In this document: piece by piece, positions 9,297-16,626 of the stretch
Layout: every line of letters starts with the position of its first letter
Position numbering within the stretch: the first letter of the stretch is position 1
Origin: Halobaculum sp. CBA1158
GTDB lineage: Archaea > Halobacteriota > Halobacteria > Halobacteriales > Haloferacaceae
Assembly: GCF_021431925.1 (NCBI RefSeq)
Contig: NZ_CP090371.1
Location: 744,001 to 808,000 of the forward strand
Reading direction: 5' to 3'
Length of the DNA stretch: 64,000 nt
Notes under the pieces: model-generated
What the model saw: only the letters and a program-made list of their open reading frames with translations
Told to the model about the DNA's origin: nothing
Database searches by the model: none
Translations under genes and position numbers: made by a program

Positions 9297-10157
9297 CTAC
9301 CGCTGGCCGGGTCGCTCGCGCACCCAGCCGTCGCTTCGGTACTTCTCGTCGGCGATCTCCTCGGCGCGCGCGAGTTCCGCCGCCGTCCAGTCCCCCGCCT
9401 CGGCGTCGCTCCACGTCGCCAGCGCGTCCTCCAGGGCGGCGACGGCGTCCCTCCGCGTCGCGTCCGCGAGGTCCGTGATCCCGGCGACGCGCTCGCGGAA
9501 CTCGGCCTCGTCGACGCCGTGGTCGCGAAAGACCGCGAGGTGCTCGCGCGCCCGCGCGTCGAAGGTGATCGACCCGTGCTGGATGACGCTGTCGTCGCGC
9601 CGGTACTGGGCGTTGCCCGAGAGCTTCCGGCCGGCACCGCCGTCCGCGCACACGTCGTGTGCCGGGTGGAGACCGCGGAGGTAGCAGGCGGGGCGGTGGA
9701 TCGCGGGTCGCTCCTCGTCGGTGTAGTCTGCGTCGACGCCGAGCGCGCGCAACGCCGACAGCACCGGCGCACACAGCAGGTGATACGCCCCGAGGAGGTC
9801 CCCCGGCAGCTCGTCGGCCGGGGCCGTGATCGAGTAGGAGACGTCGCCGTCGCGGTCGTGGTAGATACCGCCGCCGCCGGTCTGGCGTCGCGTCACGTCG
9901 ATCCCCGCGTCGGCGCAGTACTCCCAGTCGACGGTGTCGGGCTCCTGGGCGTACCCCATCGAGAGACAGGAGGGCTCCCAGCGGTACACCCGGACCGTAC
10001 GGGGCCCGCCGTCGGCGGCGGTCTCGGCGGCGACCTCGTCCAGCGCCATGTTCAGCGGGCCCGAACGGGATTCCTCGCGGATCAGCCGCCACTCGCGGTC
10101 GGCGAGCGGGCCGGGACTGGCCCCGGGCGAGTCACCGTCGGCGTCCGAATCGCTCAT
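9297..10157 (-). CDS. Lipoate-protein ligase A family protein (BPL/LPL domain)
   Basis: 286 aa. Predicted to attach lipoate or octanoate to lysines of carrier domains such as GcvH, encoded at 33.1-33.5 kb. Seen: NMALDE near the N-terminus, VYRWEPSCLSMGYAQ, the VTRRQTGGGGIYHD substrate-binding loop and GRKLSGNAQ containing the catalytic Lys; GSITFDA follows as in LplA. The C-terminal accessory domain is short. The ATG at 10157 (MSDSDADGDSPG) is chosen because the upstream open frame is Arg-rich and unlike coding sequence. It could instead be an octanoyl transferase (LipM-like); the two are hard to separate by eye. Confidence 0.85.
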   Translation of the reverse strand: MSDSDADGDSPGASPGPLADREWRLIREESRSGPLNMALDEVAAETAADGGPRTVRVYRWEPSCLSMGYAQEPDTVDWEYCADAGIDVTRRQTGGGGIYHDRDGDVSYSITAPADELPGDLLGAYHLLCAPVLSALRALGVDADYTDEERPAIHRPACYLRGLHPAHDVCADGGAGRKLSGNAQYRRDDSVIQHGSITFDARAREHLAVFRDHGVDEAEFRERVAGITDLADATRRDAVAALEDALATWSDAEAGDWTAAELARAEEIADEKYRSDGWVRERPGQR

Positions 10158-10336
10158 ACTCCCCGTCCGGCGTCGTCGCTCAAAGAGCCCCCGGTCGCCT
10201 CGCCCGGCGGCCGCGGGGCTCTCGTCGGCAGTCCGGTCGGTCTCGGGGCCGCCGCCGGTGTCCGATCCGGCACCGACGCCCCGTCGCGTCCGTCGCCGCG
10301 AACGCCTTTTCACCCCGCGGCGACGACACACGCGTG

Positions 10337-11254
10337 ATGGTCGGGAACGTCGCGGAGACGATGGCCGAACTCGAGCCCGAGGACTTCTATCTCCTCTCGG
10401 GCGTCGAGCAGGGCATGCGCTTCTCCGAGTGGGTGAACGTCGAGAAGATCCCGGAGTACGCCGGGCTGTCGGAGGAGAACGCCGAGTACCGGATCGACCG
10501 CTGCTCGGACATGGGACTCATTCGGCGGAAGACGATCCAGTACGAGGGCTACCAGCTCACCTTCGAGGGGTACGACGCGCTCGCGCTGCACACCTTCGCC
10601 GAGCGCGAGACGGTCTCGGGGATGGGCGCGCCGCTGGGCGTCGGCAAGGAGAGCGACGTGTACGAGGTGGAGTCGTACCGCCCGCTGGCGCTGAAGTTCC
10701 ACCGCGAGGGGTACACCAACTTCCGGGAGGTGAACAAGGAGCGCGACTACACCGCCGACAACGACCACGTCTCCTGGCAGTACACCGCCCGCAAGGCCGC
10801 CGAACGCGAGTACGGCGCGCTCGAGGACCTGTACCCGAACGTCTCGGTCCCCCGGCCGATCGACCACAACCGCCACGCCATCGTGATGGAGAAGCTCCCC
10901 GGTCCGGAACTGGCGAACGCGAAGCTCCGCTCGGAGCAGGTCGGCGGCGTGCTCGACCTCGTCCTCCGGGAGATGGACCTGGCGTACCGCGCGGGCTACG
11001 TCCACGCCGACATGTCCGAGTACAACGTCGCCGTCAGCGACGAGGGCGTGACGGTCTTCGACTGGCCGCAGTCGGTCGAGACCGGCCACGCGAACGCCGA
11101 CGAACTGCTCGCGCGCGACGTGGACAACGTCGTGAGCTACTTCCGACGCAAGTACCCCTCCGAGACGCCGTCGGTGGACGAGGGCGCTGTGACCGACGCG
11201 ATCCTCGAGGGCTCCTTCGAGTCGGTCCGCGCGCTGGCGGACGCCGACGCCTGA
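10337..11254 (+). CDS. rio2: RIO-type serine/threonine protein kinase Rio2
   Basis: 305 aa. Rio2 is an atypical kinase/ATPase acting in late maturation of the small ribosomal subunit in archaea and eukaryotes. The N-terminal 85 residues form the winged-helix domain special to Rio2 (LEPEDFYLLSGVEQGMR). The kinase lobe has GVGKESDVYEV (flexible P-loop), ALKFHREG (ATP-binding Lys), GYVHADMSEYN (catalytic loop Asp and Asn) and VTVFDWPQ (metal-binding Asp). Start is ATG 10337; a GTG one codon upstream is possible. Next comes the FlaD/E-domain gene after 110 bases with its own TATA-like box. Confidence 0.95.
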   Translation: MVGNVAETMAELEPEDFYLLSGVEQGMRFSEWVNVEKIPEYAGLSEENAEYRIDRCSDMGLIRRKTIQYEGYQLTFEGYDALALHTFAERETVSGMGAPLGVGKESDVYEVESYRPLALKFHREGYTNFREVNKERDYTADNDHVSWQYTARKAAEREYGALEDLYPNVSVPRPIDHNRHAIVMEKLPGPELANAKLRSEQVGGVLDLVLREMDLAYRAGYVHADMSEYNVAVSDEGVTVFDWPQSVETGHANADELLARDVDNVVSYFRRKYPSETPSVDEGAVTDAILEGSFESVRALADADA

Positions 11255-11303
11255 GTCGGGCCGACCCGCGTTTCGGTTTCAGGGCTGATATTCGGGTCCG
11301 TAG

Positions 11304-11311
11304 GTATATAC
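11304..11311 (+). promoter_or_regulatory. TATA-like box before the FlaD/E-actin-membrane trio
   Basis: GTATATAC in an otherwise GC-rich gap (11255-11364). It would start a transcript near 11335 with about 30 bases of leader before the ATG at 11365, so the trio can be expressed independently of rio2. Confidence 0.5.
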
Positions 11312-11364
11312 ACCGACTGACGGATATCCAGACAGCGGCATCGGGAGTGCGGACGAACCAGGAC

Positions 11365-11823
11365 ATGCTCAGACCGAGCGACTACGACCCGAAGGAGTTG
11401 CGAGCGTTGACGGGAGCGGCGGCGCTGACGCACGCCGACGAGGACGTCGACCGGTGGGCGCAGCCGGACGACTTCCTCGGTCGAGCGGACGCGCGCGTGC
11501 GGGCAGCGCAGGTGGAGGACGCGTTCCTCCTTCAGGCAGCGAGCGACGGCGCGAGTCGGCCCTACCTCCCGGCGATCCCGGGATCGGTGGTGGGGACGCG
11601 GCTCGCGCTCGATTGGCTTCGCTACCTCGTCGGCGTCGGCGGGCGCGAACGCGCCCGCGAGGCGCTCGCCTTCTACCGGGACGTGGAGTGGCTCGGCGCG
11701 GACGCCGAGGACACCCTCGCGGCGCACCTCGAGGCCTTCGACGAGACCGAGGGCTCGCGCTTCGACGCCGGTCACCATCGGACGAGCCTCCTGTTCGTCG
11801 CCCGCCTCGCCGCGCTCCGATAA
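11365..11823 (+). CDS. Archaellum accessory FlaD/E-domain protein (stand-alone domain)
   Basis: 152 aa. The stretch RPYLPAIPGSVVGTRLALDW, continuing into LRYLVGVGGRERAREALAFY and a WLGADAEDTLAAHLEAF helix, matches the Arch_fla_DE (FlaD/FlaE, ArlD/E) C-terminal domain, which in motile archaea forms part of the cytoplasmic collar of the archaellum motor. The N-terminus MLRPSDYDPKELRAL is also family-like. Unlike FlaD or FlaCE it has no long coiled-coil N-terminus, and no other archaellum gene is visible. It is followed by the actin-like gene after only two bases, pointing to a joint role in polar or cytoskeletal organisation (inference). Confidence 0.8.
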   Translation: MLRPSDYDPKELRALTGAAALTHADEDVDRWAQPDDFLGRADARVRAAQVEDAFLLQAASDGASRPYLPAIPGSVVGTRLALDWLRYLVGVGGRERAREALAFYRDVEWLGADAEDTLAAHLEAFDETEGSRFDAGHHRTSLLFVARLAALR

Positions 11824-11825
11824 CC

Positions 11826-12893
11826 ATGGCAGCAGAATCCGACTCAGCAGACGACAGCTTCGAGAGTAGCCAGCCAACCCCAATCGGCGTCAAGCTCGGC
11901 TCCACCCGGACGGTGCTCCGGTACCCCGAGGAGGGTGAGGATGCGCCCCGGACGGTCCGCACGCTCACCTGTCTCGCCACCTACGAGGACGCCATCACCG
12001 GTGAGGAGAAGGCCCTGTTCGGGGAACAGGCCGCCGCCGAGTACCCCGAGCGCGTGGAGTTCATGCTCCGCTCGGGCCTCCCCGAGGACGACGACCGCGC
12101 CGAACTGGCGGACCGCTTCTTCCGCGAACTCCTCGCGGCCAACGGCGTCCCCGCCGACTCGGCGGTCGTGTACGCCGTCCCGACGATGGAGAACGACGAC
12201 GGCCTCGAGAACCTCACCGAGGTCATCGAGTCGTCGAACATCGGCGAGCACACGATGCGCGCGTACCCCGAGTCCCTCTGCGGAGCGATCCCCGCGATGG
12301 GCGACGGCGTCGAGGCCGTCGACGACGTGTTCATCTCCGTGAACATGGGCTCGACGAACCTCGAGGCGTGCGCGTACCGCCGCGGCGACCAGCTCGTGCC
12401 GTTCTCGACGGGCTCGGTCACCGGCAACGACGTGGACCGACGGATCGTCGCGAACGTCGAAGAGGAGACGCAGGGACGCGTTCACGTCGACCTGACCACC
12501 GCCCGCGAGTACAAGGAGGAGCACGGCAACGTCGGGAACTTCGAGCCGTTCTCGGACGTGATCCAGCAGCCCGGCGGCGGCTCCCACGAGTTCACCATCG
12601 AGGACAGCGTCGTCGACGCGCTCGACTGGTACCTCGACGCCGCGGTCAACGAGGTCGCAAACGAGTTCCTCCCCGAACTCGCGAACGACTACATGAAGGT
12701 GTACCAGCTCTCGCTGGGCAACGACATCGCCGTCACCGGCGGCATGGCGTGCATCCCCGGCCTCGTCGAGGAGTTCGAACGCCGCCTGAGCGCGGAGCTC
12801 GACCGCGACGTGAACGTCGTCGCTCCCGACGATCCCGACCTCGCGGCCGCCGAGGGCGCACACCGGATCGCCGAGCGCCTCGCCGACCGGTAG
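11826..12893 (+). CDS. Actin-like ATPase, salactin/volactin-like (MreB/Hsp70 fold)
   Basis: 355 aa, the size of a compact actin fold. Seen: phosphate-1-like VKLGSTRTVLRY near residue 22, VYAVPTMEN, phosphate-2-like FISVNMGSTNLEACAY at about residue 160, and adenosine-loop IAVTGGMACIPGLVEEF near residue 300. The usual Asp of phosphate loops 1 and 2 (DLG, DIG) is replaced by Lys and Asn, so nucleotide hydrolysis may be altered. Haloarchaeal salactin and volactin are known polymerising actins; the overall plan agrees, but orthology needs a tree. It lies 2 bases after the FlaD/E-domain gene and 6 bases before a membrane-protein gene, an operon-like arrangement. Confidence 0.82.
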   Translation: MAAESDSADDSFESSQPTPIGVKLGSTRTVLRYPEEGEDAPRTVRTLTCLATYEDAITGEEKALFGEQAAAEYPERVEFMLRSGLPEDDDRAELADRFFRELLAANGVPADSAVVYAVPTMENDDGLENLTEVIESSNIGEHTMRAYPESLCGAIPAMGDGVEAVDDVFISVNMGSTNLEACAYRRGDQLVPFSTGSVTGNDVDRRIVANVEEETQGRVHVDLTTAREYKEEHGNVGNFEPFSDVIQQPGGGSHEFTIEDSVVDALDWYLDAAVNEVANEFLPELANDYMKVYQLSLGNDIAVTGGMACIPGLVEEFERRLSAELDRDVNVVAPDDPDLAAAEGAHRIAERLADR

Positions 12894-12899
12894 GGACCC

Positions 12900-13637
12900 A
12901 TGGGCGGCTTCGACTTCGACTCGGCCGCGGCGGACGCCGACACGGCCGTCTCGCCGGCCGAGCCGGAGCCGCTCGACGACCTCGATTCTCACGCGGACGC
13001 GCACGCGCCGACGCACGACGGCGTCGATGCGCGCCTCGACGCCCTGCTGTACGCCGGGGAAAAGCGGCGCGCGAGCCTCCCTGTGGCGACCGGCCACCTG
13101 GTCGCGACCGACCACCGCGTGCTCGCGTACGCCCCCGACGCGAACCCCGACGAGCGGGCGACCCTCCGCGCGGTCCACCGCGTCAACGTCACGGACGTCT
13201 CGCTGTCCTCCTCCGGGGCCGACTGGCTGGTCCGTCCCGTCGCCTACGCGGTCCTGGGCGGGCTCGCGATGGTTATCGCCGGATCGGTCGTCTCCTTCGA
13301 CTCGATGAGCGCGTCGATGCCCGACTCCGCGGGGGCGACGGGCGTCGGCGGCCTGCTCTCGATGATCGGCGGCGTCCTGTCGGTGCTGTCGCTCGTGGAC
13401 GACCTCCTCCGGGTCGTCGGCGCGCTCTCGCTGTTGGTCGGGGCGGGACTGCTGGGCGCGTACGCCCGCAGCCGCGGCGGCGAGGTCGCCGTCGAGACGG
13501 AGGGGGAGGCCGACACGCTGCGGGTCGCCGCCGGCGACGCTGACTCCGAGGCGCTGGCACGCTTTCGCGCGGACGCGGGGCTCGCGGACGGTGACGGCAA
13601 AAACACGGAGCACATCGCGGGACGGCTGCGCCGATAG
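12900..13637 (+). CDS. Membrane protein of unknown function in the actin cluster
   Basis: 245 aa, no recognised family. An acidic Ala/Asp-rich N-terminus (residues 1-45) is followed by a soluble segment LLYAGEKRRASLPVATGHLV with ATDHRVLAYAP, reminiscent of bacterial PH-like domains, then three to four hydrophobic helices at about residues 118-140, 155-175 and 180-205, and a C-terminal soluble tail. The start ATG lies 6 bases after the actin-like stop, so they are probably co-translated. A membrane anchor for the actin filament or FlaD/E-domain protein is a reasonable but unproven idea. Confidence 0.68.
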   Translation: MGGFDFDSAAADADTAVSPAEPEPLDDLDSHADAHAPTHDGVDARLDALLYAGEKRRASLPVATGHLVATDHRVLAYAPDANPDERATLRAVHRVNVTDVSLSSSGADWLVRPVAYAVLGGLAMVIAGSVVSFDSMSASMPDSAGATGVGGLLSMIGGVLSVLSLVDDLLRVVGALSLLVGAGLLGAYARSRGGEVAVETEGEADTLRVAAGDADSEALARFRADAGLADGDGKNTEHIAGRLRR

Positions 13638-13700
13638 GGCGGCCGCGAGCCGTCCCGCCATCGCCGTGGATCGGTCGCCGGCTCGGACTCGTCTCGGTCT

Positions 13701-13770
13701 GTTTCGTTCCGGTCCGTTCCGGTTCGTTCCGGTCCGTTCAGGTCCGTTCCGGTCCGTTCTGTTTCGTTTC
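13701..13770. repeat. Seven-unit tandem 10-bp repeat (GGTCCGTTCC-like)
   Basis: Seven units in exact 10-base register, consensus GGTCCGTTCC with one or two changes each, between the convergent ends of the actin-cluster membrane gene and the CBS-HPF gene. The plus strand is T-rich after C/G, so it might also help termination. Confidence 0.85.
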
Positions 13771-13784
13771 CTCCGCTTCGACCG

Positions 13785-14927
13785 TTACAGCTCGCCCAGC
13801 TTCCGGAGGAGCTGACCGCGGTAGCGCTCGTCGGCGGTGACGCCCTTCACCTCGAGGACGTTTCGCTCCAGCTTGTCGAGCGCGACGTGGAAGGCGTGTT
13901 CGGCCCCGTACCCCTCGCCGGAGCCGGCCACCTGCCCGTGGGTGGTGCGGAGGCGGATCTGCGCCTGGATGAGCGGCGTCCCGCGGAGCTTCTCCTTGTG
14001 CTCGTGGAAGCGGACGTGCGCGTGCAGCACCCGCATCTCCTGGTACTTGTCGGACACCTTCCCGATCGACTCGCGGACGTCCTCGCGGGTGAGGGTGTCG
14101 AGGAGGGCGACGTTCGTGATCTGCACGTCCATCGCGTCCTCCTCGGTGAAGGTGAGCGCGCGCAACACGTCGGTCTTGGTGAGCACGCCCGCGACCAGGT
14201 CGTCGCGCTCCTCGGGCGTGACGACGAGACCGCTCACGTCGTTGTCGAGCATGGTCTCGACGGCGTCGCGCACGGACTCGTCGGCGGTGACGGTGAGCAC
14301 TGGCGACGACATCATGTCGTACACCGGCAGGTCGAGCATGCGGTCGATGTCGCCGCTGCGGTCGCCGCGACCCTGTCGCTCGTCGTCGCGAACGACGAAG
14401 TCCACGATGTCGTGGGTGGTGAGGATCCCCCCCAGGCGACCGTCGTCGTCGACGACGGGGAGTCGCGAGATGCCGTTCTCGCGCAGGCGGTTGATCGCCT
14501 GGCCGACCTGGGCGTCCTCGGTGACGGTGACCACGTCCGCGGTGTAGATGTCCTCGACGCGCAGCGCGTCGAGGTTGTCGAGCACCGCCTCGAGGAGGGC
14601 GTCCACGGTGACGATCCCGTAGAGCTTCTCGCCCTCGTACACCGGAGCGATCCGCACGCCGCCCTCGACGAGCACGCGCGCGACCTCCCTGACGTCCTCG
14701 CGACGATCCACCTCGGGGGCGGCCTTCATCAGGGCCGCCGCCCGGGTGTCGTCGTCGACGCGGGAGTTGATCAGCTCCCGCTCGCCGAGCACGCCCGCGT
14801 ACTCGCCGTCGTCCATCACGACGATCCCCTTCGGATTCTCGCGGTCGAAGAGGGAGCGGACCTTCCCCAGTCGTTCGTCCGCGTCTACCTCGACGAACTC
14901 CGGCACGGCGATGTCTTCGATGTCCAT
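13785..14927 (-). CDS. Four-CBS-domain protein with C-terminal HPF/RaiA-like domain
   Basis: 380 aa. Residues about 5-110 and 125-280 contain two Bateman modules, each a CBS pair with repeated D-GRLGGILTTHDIVD-like ends; CBS domains sense adenine nucleotides or SAM. Residues about 285-380, beginning VQITNVALLDTLTREDVRES, end in TTHGQVAGSGEGYGAEHAFH and KLERNVLEVKG, resembling the S30AE/HPF ribosome-hibernation fold. The likely role is nucleotide-sensing control of ribosome dormancy (inference). A TATA-like box at 14956-14965 fits leaderless transcription from ATG 14927. Confidence 0.8.
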   Translation of the reverse strand: MDIEDIAVPEFVEVDADERLGKVRSLFDRENPKGIVVMDDGEYAGVLGERELINSRVDDDTRAAALMKAAPEVDRREDVREVARVLVEGGVRIAPVYEGEKLYGIVTVDALLEAVLDNLDALRVEDIYTADVVTVTEDAQVGQAINRLRENGISRLPVVDDDGRLGGILTTHDIVDFVVRDDERQGRGDRSGDIDRMLDLPVYDMMSSPVLTVTADESVRDAVETMLDNDVSGLVVTPEERDDLVAGVLTKTDVLRALTFTEEDAMDVQITNVALLDTLTREDVRESIGKVSDKYQEMRVLHAHVRFHEHKEKLRGTPLIQAQIRLRTTHGQVAGSGEGYGAEHAFHVALDKLERNVLEVKGVTADERYRGQLLRKLGEL

Positions 14928-14955
14928 AACTCCATCCCGACGGTACGATTCCCCG

Positions 14956-14965
14956 GGTATTGAAG
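14956..14965 (-). promoter_or_regulatory. TATA-like box for the CBS-HPF gene
   Basis: CTTCAATACC on the minus strand, centred about 33 bases upstream of the ATG at 14927. Confidence 0.4.
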
Positions 14966-15068
14966 CTTGGTTCGGATCCCAGCGGCTGAATCCGTCACGC
15001 GTGTGCGCCGAACGACCGCTTAAATCGTCGGCAACGACCGTTTCGACGACGCTGCGGGCCGGACGGGC

Positions 15069-15488
15069 TCAGACGATCCCGTCGGCCTCGCCGATCGGCG
15101 TGACCGAGTAGTCGACGGTCTTGGTGTCGGTGGTCGCGCGGATCTTCCCGACGAACGTCGAGATCTGTTCGAGGTTCCCTTCGAGGATGAACAGCTCCAT
15201 GCAGTTGTGGTCGCCCACGTGGCTGTGGAAGTTCGAGGCGACGATGTCCTCGTGTTCGTGACGAAGCCGCATCATGCGCTCCTCGACGGCCGTCCCCTCG
15301 TAGTCGAACACGACCGTGACGATCCCCATCAGCTCGCGGTCCTCGAGTCTGCGGTCCTCGAACTCCCCGAGGAGGTCGCGTGCGGCCTCCCGGAGGAATT
15401 CGCTGCGGCCGGTGTAGCCGTGTTCCTCGGTGAACTCGTCGATCCGGTCGACGAGGCTGTCCGGCATCGAGACGCTGACGACGCCCAT
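15069..15488 (-). CDS. nikR: Nickel-responsive regulator NikR
   Basis: 139 aa. DNA-binding repressor of nickel uptake genes. N-terminal ribbon-helix-helix [17 protein letters not shown] (residues 3-45), then a ferredoxin-like ACT domain with the square-planar Ni(II) ligands in order: [16 protein letters not shown], where the His residues and Cys correspond to the known His-His-His-Cys site. C-terminal TVDYSVTPI is conserved. No nik transport genes are in view, so its targets lie elsewhere. An AT-rich element at 15508-15520 precedes the ATG. Confidence 0.92.
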   Translation of the reverse strand: MGVVSVSMPDSLVDRIDEFTEEHGYTGRSEFLREAARDLLGEFEDRRLEDRELMGIVTVVFDYEGTAVEERMMRLRHEHEDIVASNFHSHVGDHNCMELFILEGNLEQISTFVGKIRATTDTKTVDYSVTPIGEADGIV

Positions 15489-15507
15489 GTAATAACTGAA
15501 CCGCGAT

Positions 15508-15520
15508 CGATTAATAATCC
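15508..15520 (-). promoter_or_regulatory. Promoter element of nikR
   Basis: GGATTATTAATCG on the minus strand, centred about 26 bases before the nikR ATG: a TATA box for a leaderless transcript. No clear NikR operator palindrome was seen. Confidence 0.5.
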
Positions 15521-15586
15521 TTCCGCACCCGACGCGGGTCGCGGCCGATCGATCCTCTGAATCTCAGCTCTGAGTCGCGCGTGTCA

Positions 15587-15595
15587 ACGCTTATG
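15587..15595 (+). promoter_or_regulatory. TATA-like box for the CheY-like gene
   Basis: ACGCTTATG, centred 29 bases before ATG 15620. It overlaps the two upstream candidate starts and so argues against them. Confidence 0.5.
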
Positions 15596-15619
15596 TCGGC
15601 CGCCGGGGAGGACGCGGAC

Positions 15620-15982
15620 ATGACGAGACGGGTCCTCATCGTGGACGACTCGGGGTTCCAGCGGACGCTTATTCGCGGCATCCTGGAAGAGGAGTTCGAG
15701 GTCGTCGGGGAGGCCGAGAACGGCGACGAGGCGGTCGACCTGTTCGAGGAGACGCGTCCGGACCTCGTGACGATGGACATCATGATGCCCGAGCGAGACG
15801 GGATCGAGGCGACCGACGCCATCAAGGACCGCGATCCCGGCACGCGCGTCGTGATGTGCACGAGCGTCGAGCAGCGCGACCAGATGAAGCGGGCGGTGCA
15901 GGCCGGGGCCGACGGCTACGTCACCAAGCCCGTCGAGGAGGACACGCTGCGGTCGGAAGTCGAGAGCGCGCTGGCGTCCTGA
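15620..15982 (+). CDS. CheY-like response regulator (single receiver domain)
   Basis: 120 aa, a receiver domain alone. Acidic pair DD at about residues 9-10 in VLIVDDSGFQ, phospho-acceptor Asp in LVTMDIMMPERDG, Thr/Ser in VMCTSVEQRDQM and Lys in GYVTKPVEED are all present. The sequence is close in style to haloarchaeal CheY, but no chemotaxis genes are nearby, so the partner kinase is unknown. The ATG at 15620 is preferred over 15593 or GTG 15581 because a TATA-like box (ACGCTTATG, 15587-15595) overlaps those upstream starts. Confidence 0.88.
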   Translation: MTRRVLIVDDSGFQRTLIRGILEEEFEVVGEAENGDEAVDLFEETRPDLVTMDIMMPERDGIEATDAIKDRDPGTRVVMCTSVEQRDQMKRAVQAGADGYVTKPVEEDTLRSEVESALAS

Positions 15983-15995
15983 CTCCGCGGTCGGT

Positions 15996-16192
15996 TCGTC
16001 GCTATCGCTCCTCGCGACGTGCCGCCGCAGAACTGGGTCGGGGCGGATTCGAACCTCGTTCACTCCGCTCGCTAGCGCTCGCTCCGTTCCCTGCTTCGAA
16101 TCCGTCGGACACCACCGACCGCGGCGCGGACTCCTCGCTTCGCTCGTCGTCGGTGCGCCGCGAAAGGATGGGTTGGGGCGGATTCGAACCGC
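15996..16192. repeat. Long direct repeat, copy 1, carrying a tRNA-Val 3' fragment
   Basis: About 197 bases nearly identical to 16265-16461, offset 269 bases. It contains a tRNA-Val 3'-end fragment at 16035-16055 (acceptor strand plus T-arm half) and an inverted partner TTCGAATCC at 16095-16103, and ends inside the second fragment. Apparent open frames here (products such as WGGFEPRS-SNPPD) are repeat artefacts, not genes. Confidence 0.85.
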
Positions 16193-16241
16193 GGTCGTTC
16201 CGCTCGCTGACGCTCGCTGCACTCTCTGGTTCGAATCCGCC
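16170..16241 (-). repeat. tRNA-Val 3'-end fragment forming a 14-bp inverted repeat
   Basis: GGGTTGG at 16170-16176 is followed by GGCGGATTCGAACC (16177-16190), identical to the end of the intact tRNA-Val. A perfect inverted copy, GGTTCGAATCCGCC, lies at 16228-16241. The pair could form a hairpin with a 37-base loop. Confidence 0.8.
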
Positions 16242-16264
16242 ACGCACCGCCCCGGCGGCACGGC

Positions 16265-16461
16265 TCGTCGCTATCGCTCCTCGCGATGTGCCGCCTCAGG
16301 ACTGGGTTGGGGCGGATTCGAACCGCGGTCACTCCGCTCGCTAGCGCTCGCTCCGTTCCCTGCTTCGAATCCGTCGGACACCACCGACCGCGGCGCGGAC
16401 TCCTCGCTTCGCTCGTCGTCGGTGCGCCGCGAAGGGATGGGTTGGGGCGGATTCGAACCGC
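16265..16461. repeat. Long direct repeat, copy 2, ending in the intact tRNA-Val
   Basis: Second copy of the 197-base repeat. It contains the third tRNA fragment (16304-16326) with inverted partner TTCGAATCC at 16364-16372, and its end coincides with the 3' end of the functional tRNA-Val (16439-16461). This suggests duplication anchored on the tRNA 3' end. Confidence 0.85.
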
Positions 16462-16512
16462 CGGCCTGCTCCGTGTGAAGGAGCCGTCATAACCGGACTA
16501 GACCACCAACCC
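16439..16512 (-). tRNA. tRNA-Val (anticodon CAC)
   Basis: A complete 74-nt cloverleaf on the minus strand: acceptor GGGTTGG pairs with CCAACCC; anticodon stem GCTCC/GGAGC closes a 7-base loop TTCACAC with anticodon CAC (bases 16475-16477, complement GTG codon); T-arm GGCGG-TTCGAAT-CCGCC. The CCA tail is not encoded. No intron seen. Three partial copies of its 3' end lie just downstream in the tRNA sense. Confidence 0.95.
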
Positions 16513-16593
16513 GCACCCGAACGTATCCCGGTGGGAGGCTTAAGACTTACCGTCCGACGCGACGGGCGAACGCCGGCGAATCGACCGACCCGA

Positions 16594-16602
16594 GGATTAA
16601 TC
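16594..16602 (+). promoter_or_regulatory. TATA-like box for the RHH gene
   Basis: GGATTAATC, centred 29 bases before the GTG at 16627; it supports that GTG as the start of a leaderless gene. Confidence 0.5.
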
Positions 16603-16626
16603 CCGTCCGACAACGGACCCCCGGGC

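Noticed and set aside
13638-13784. CRISPR-like array
   Set aside because: Units are only 10 bases, contiguous and without spacers; it is a simple tandem repeat.
15996-16440. Open frames with products such as GGFEPRSFRSL and SNPPRT
   Set aside because: They arise from the tRNA-derived repeats; the same peptides recur in several frames and both strands, and none has a promoter or domain.
15996-16461. Remnant of an integrated element at the tRNA-Val gene
   Set aside because: The tRNA 3' fragments fit attachment sites, but no integrase, phage or plasmid gene is present between or beside them, so only the repeat itself is claimed.
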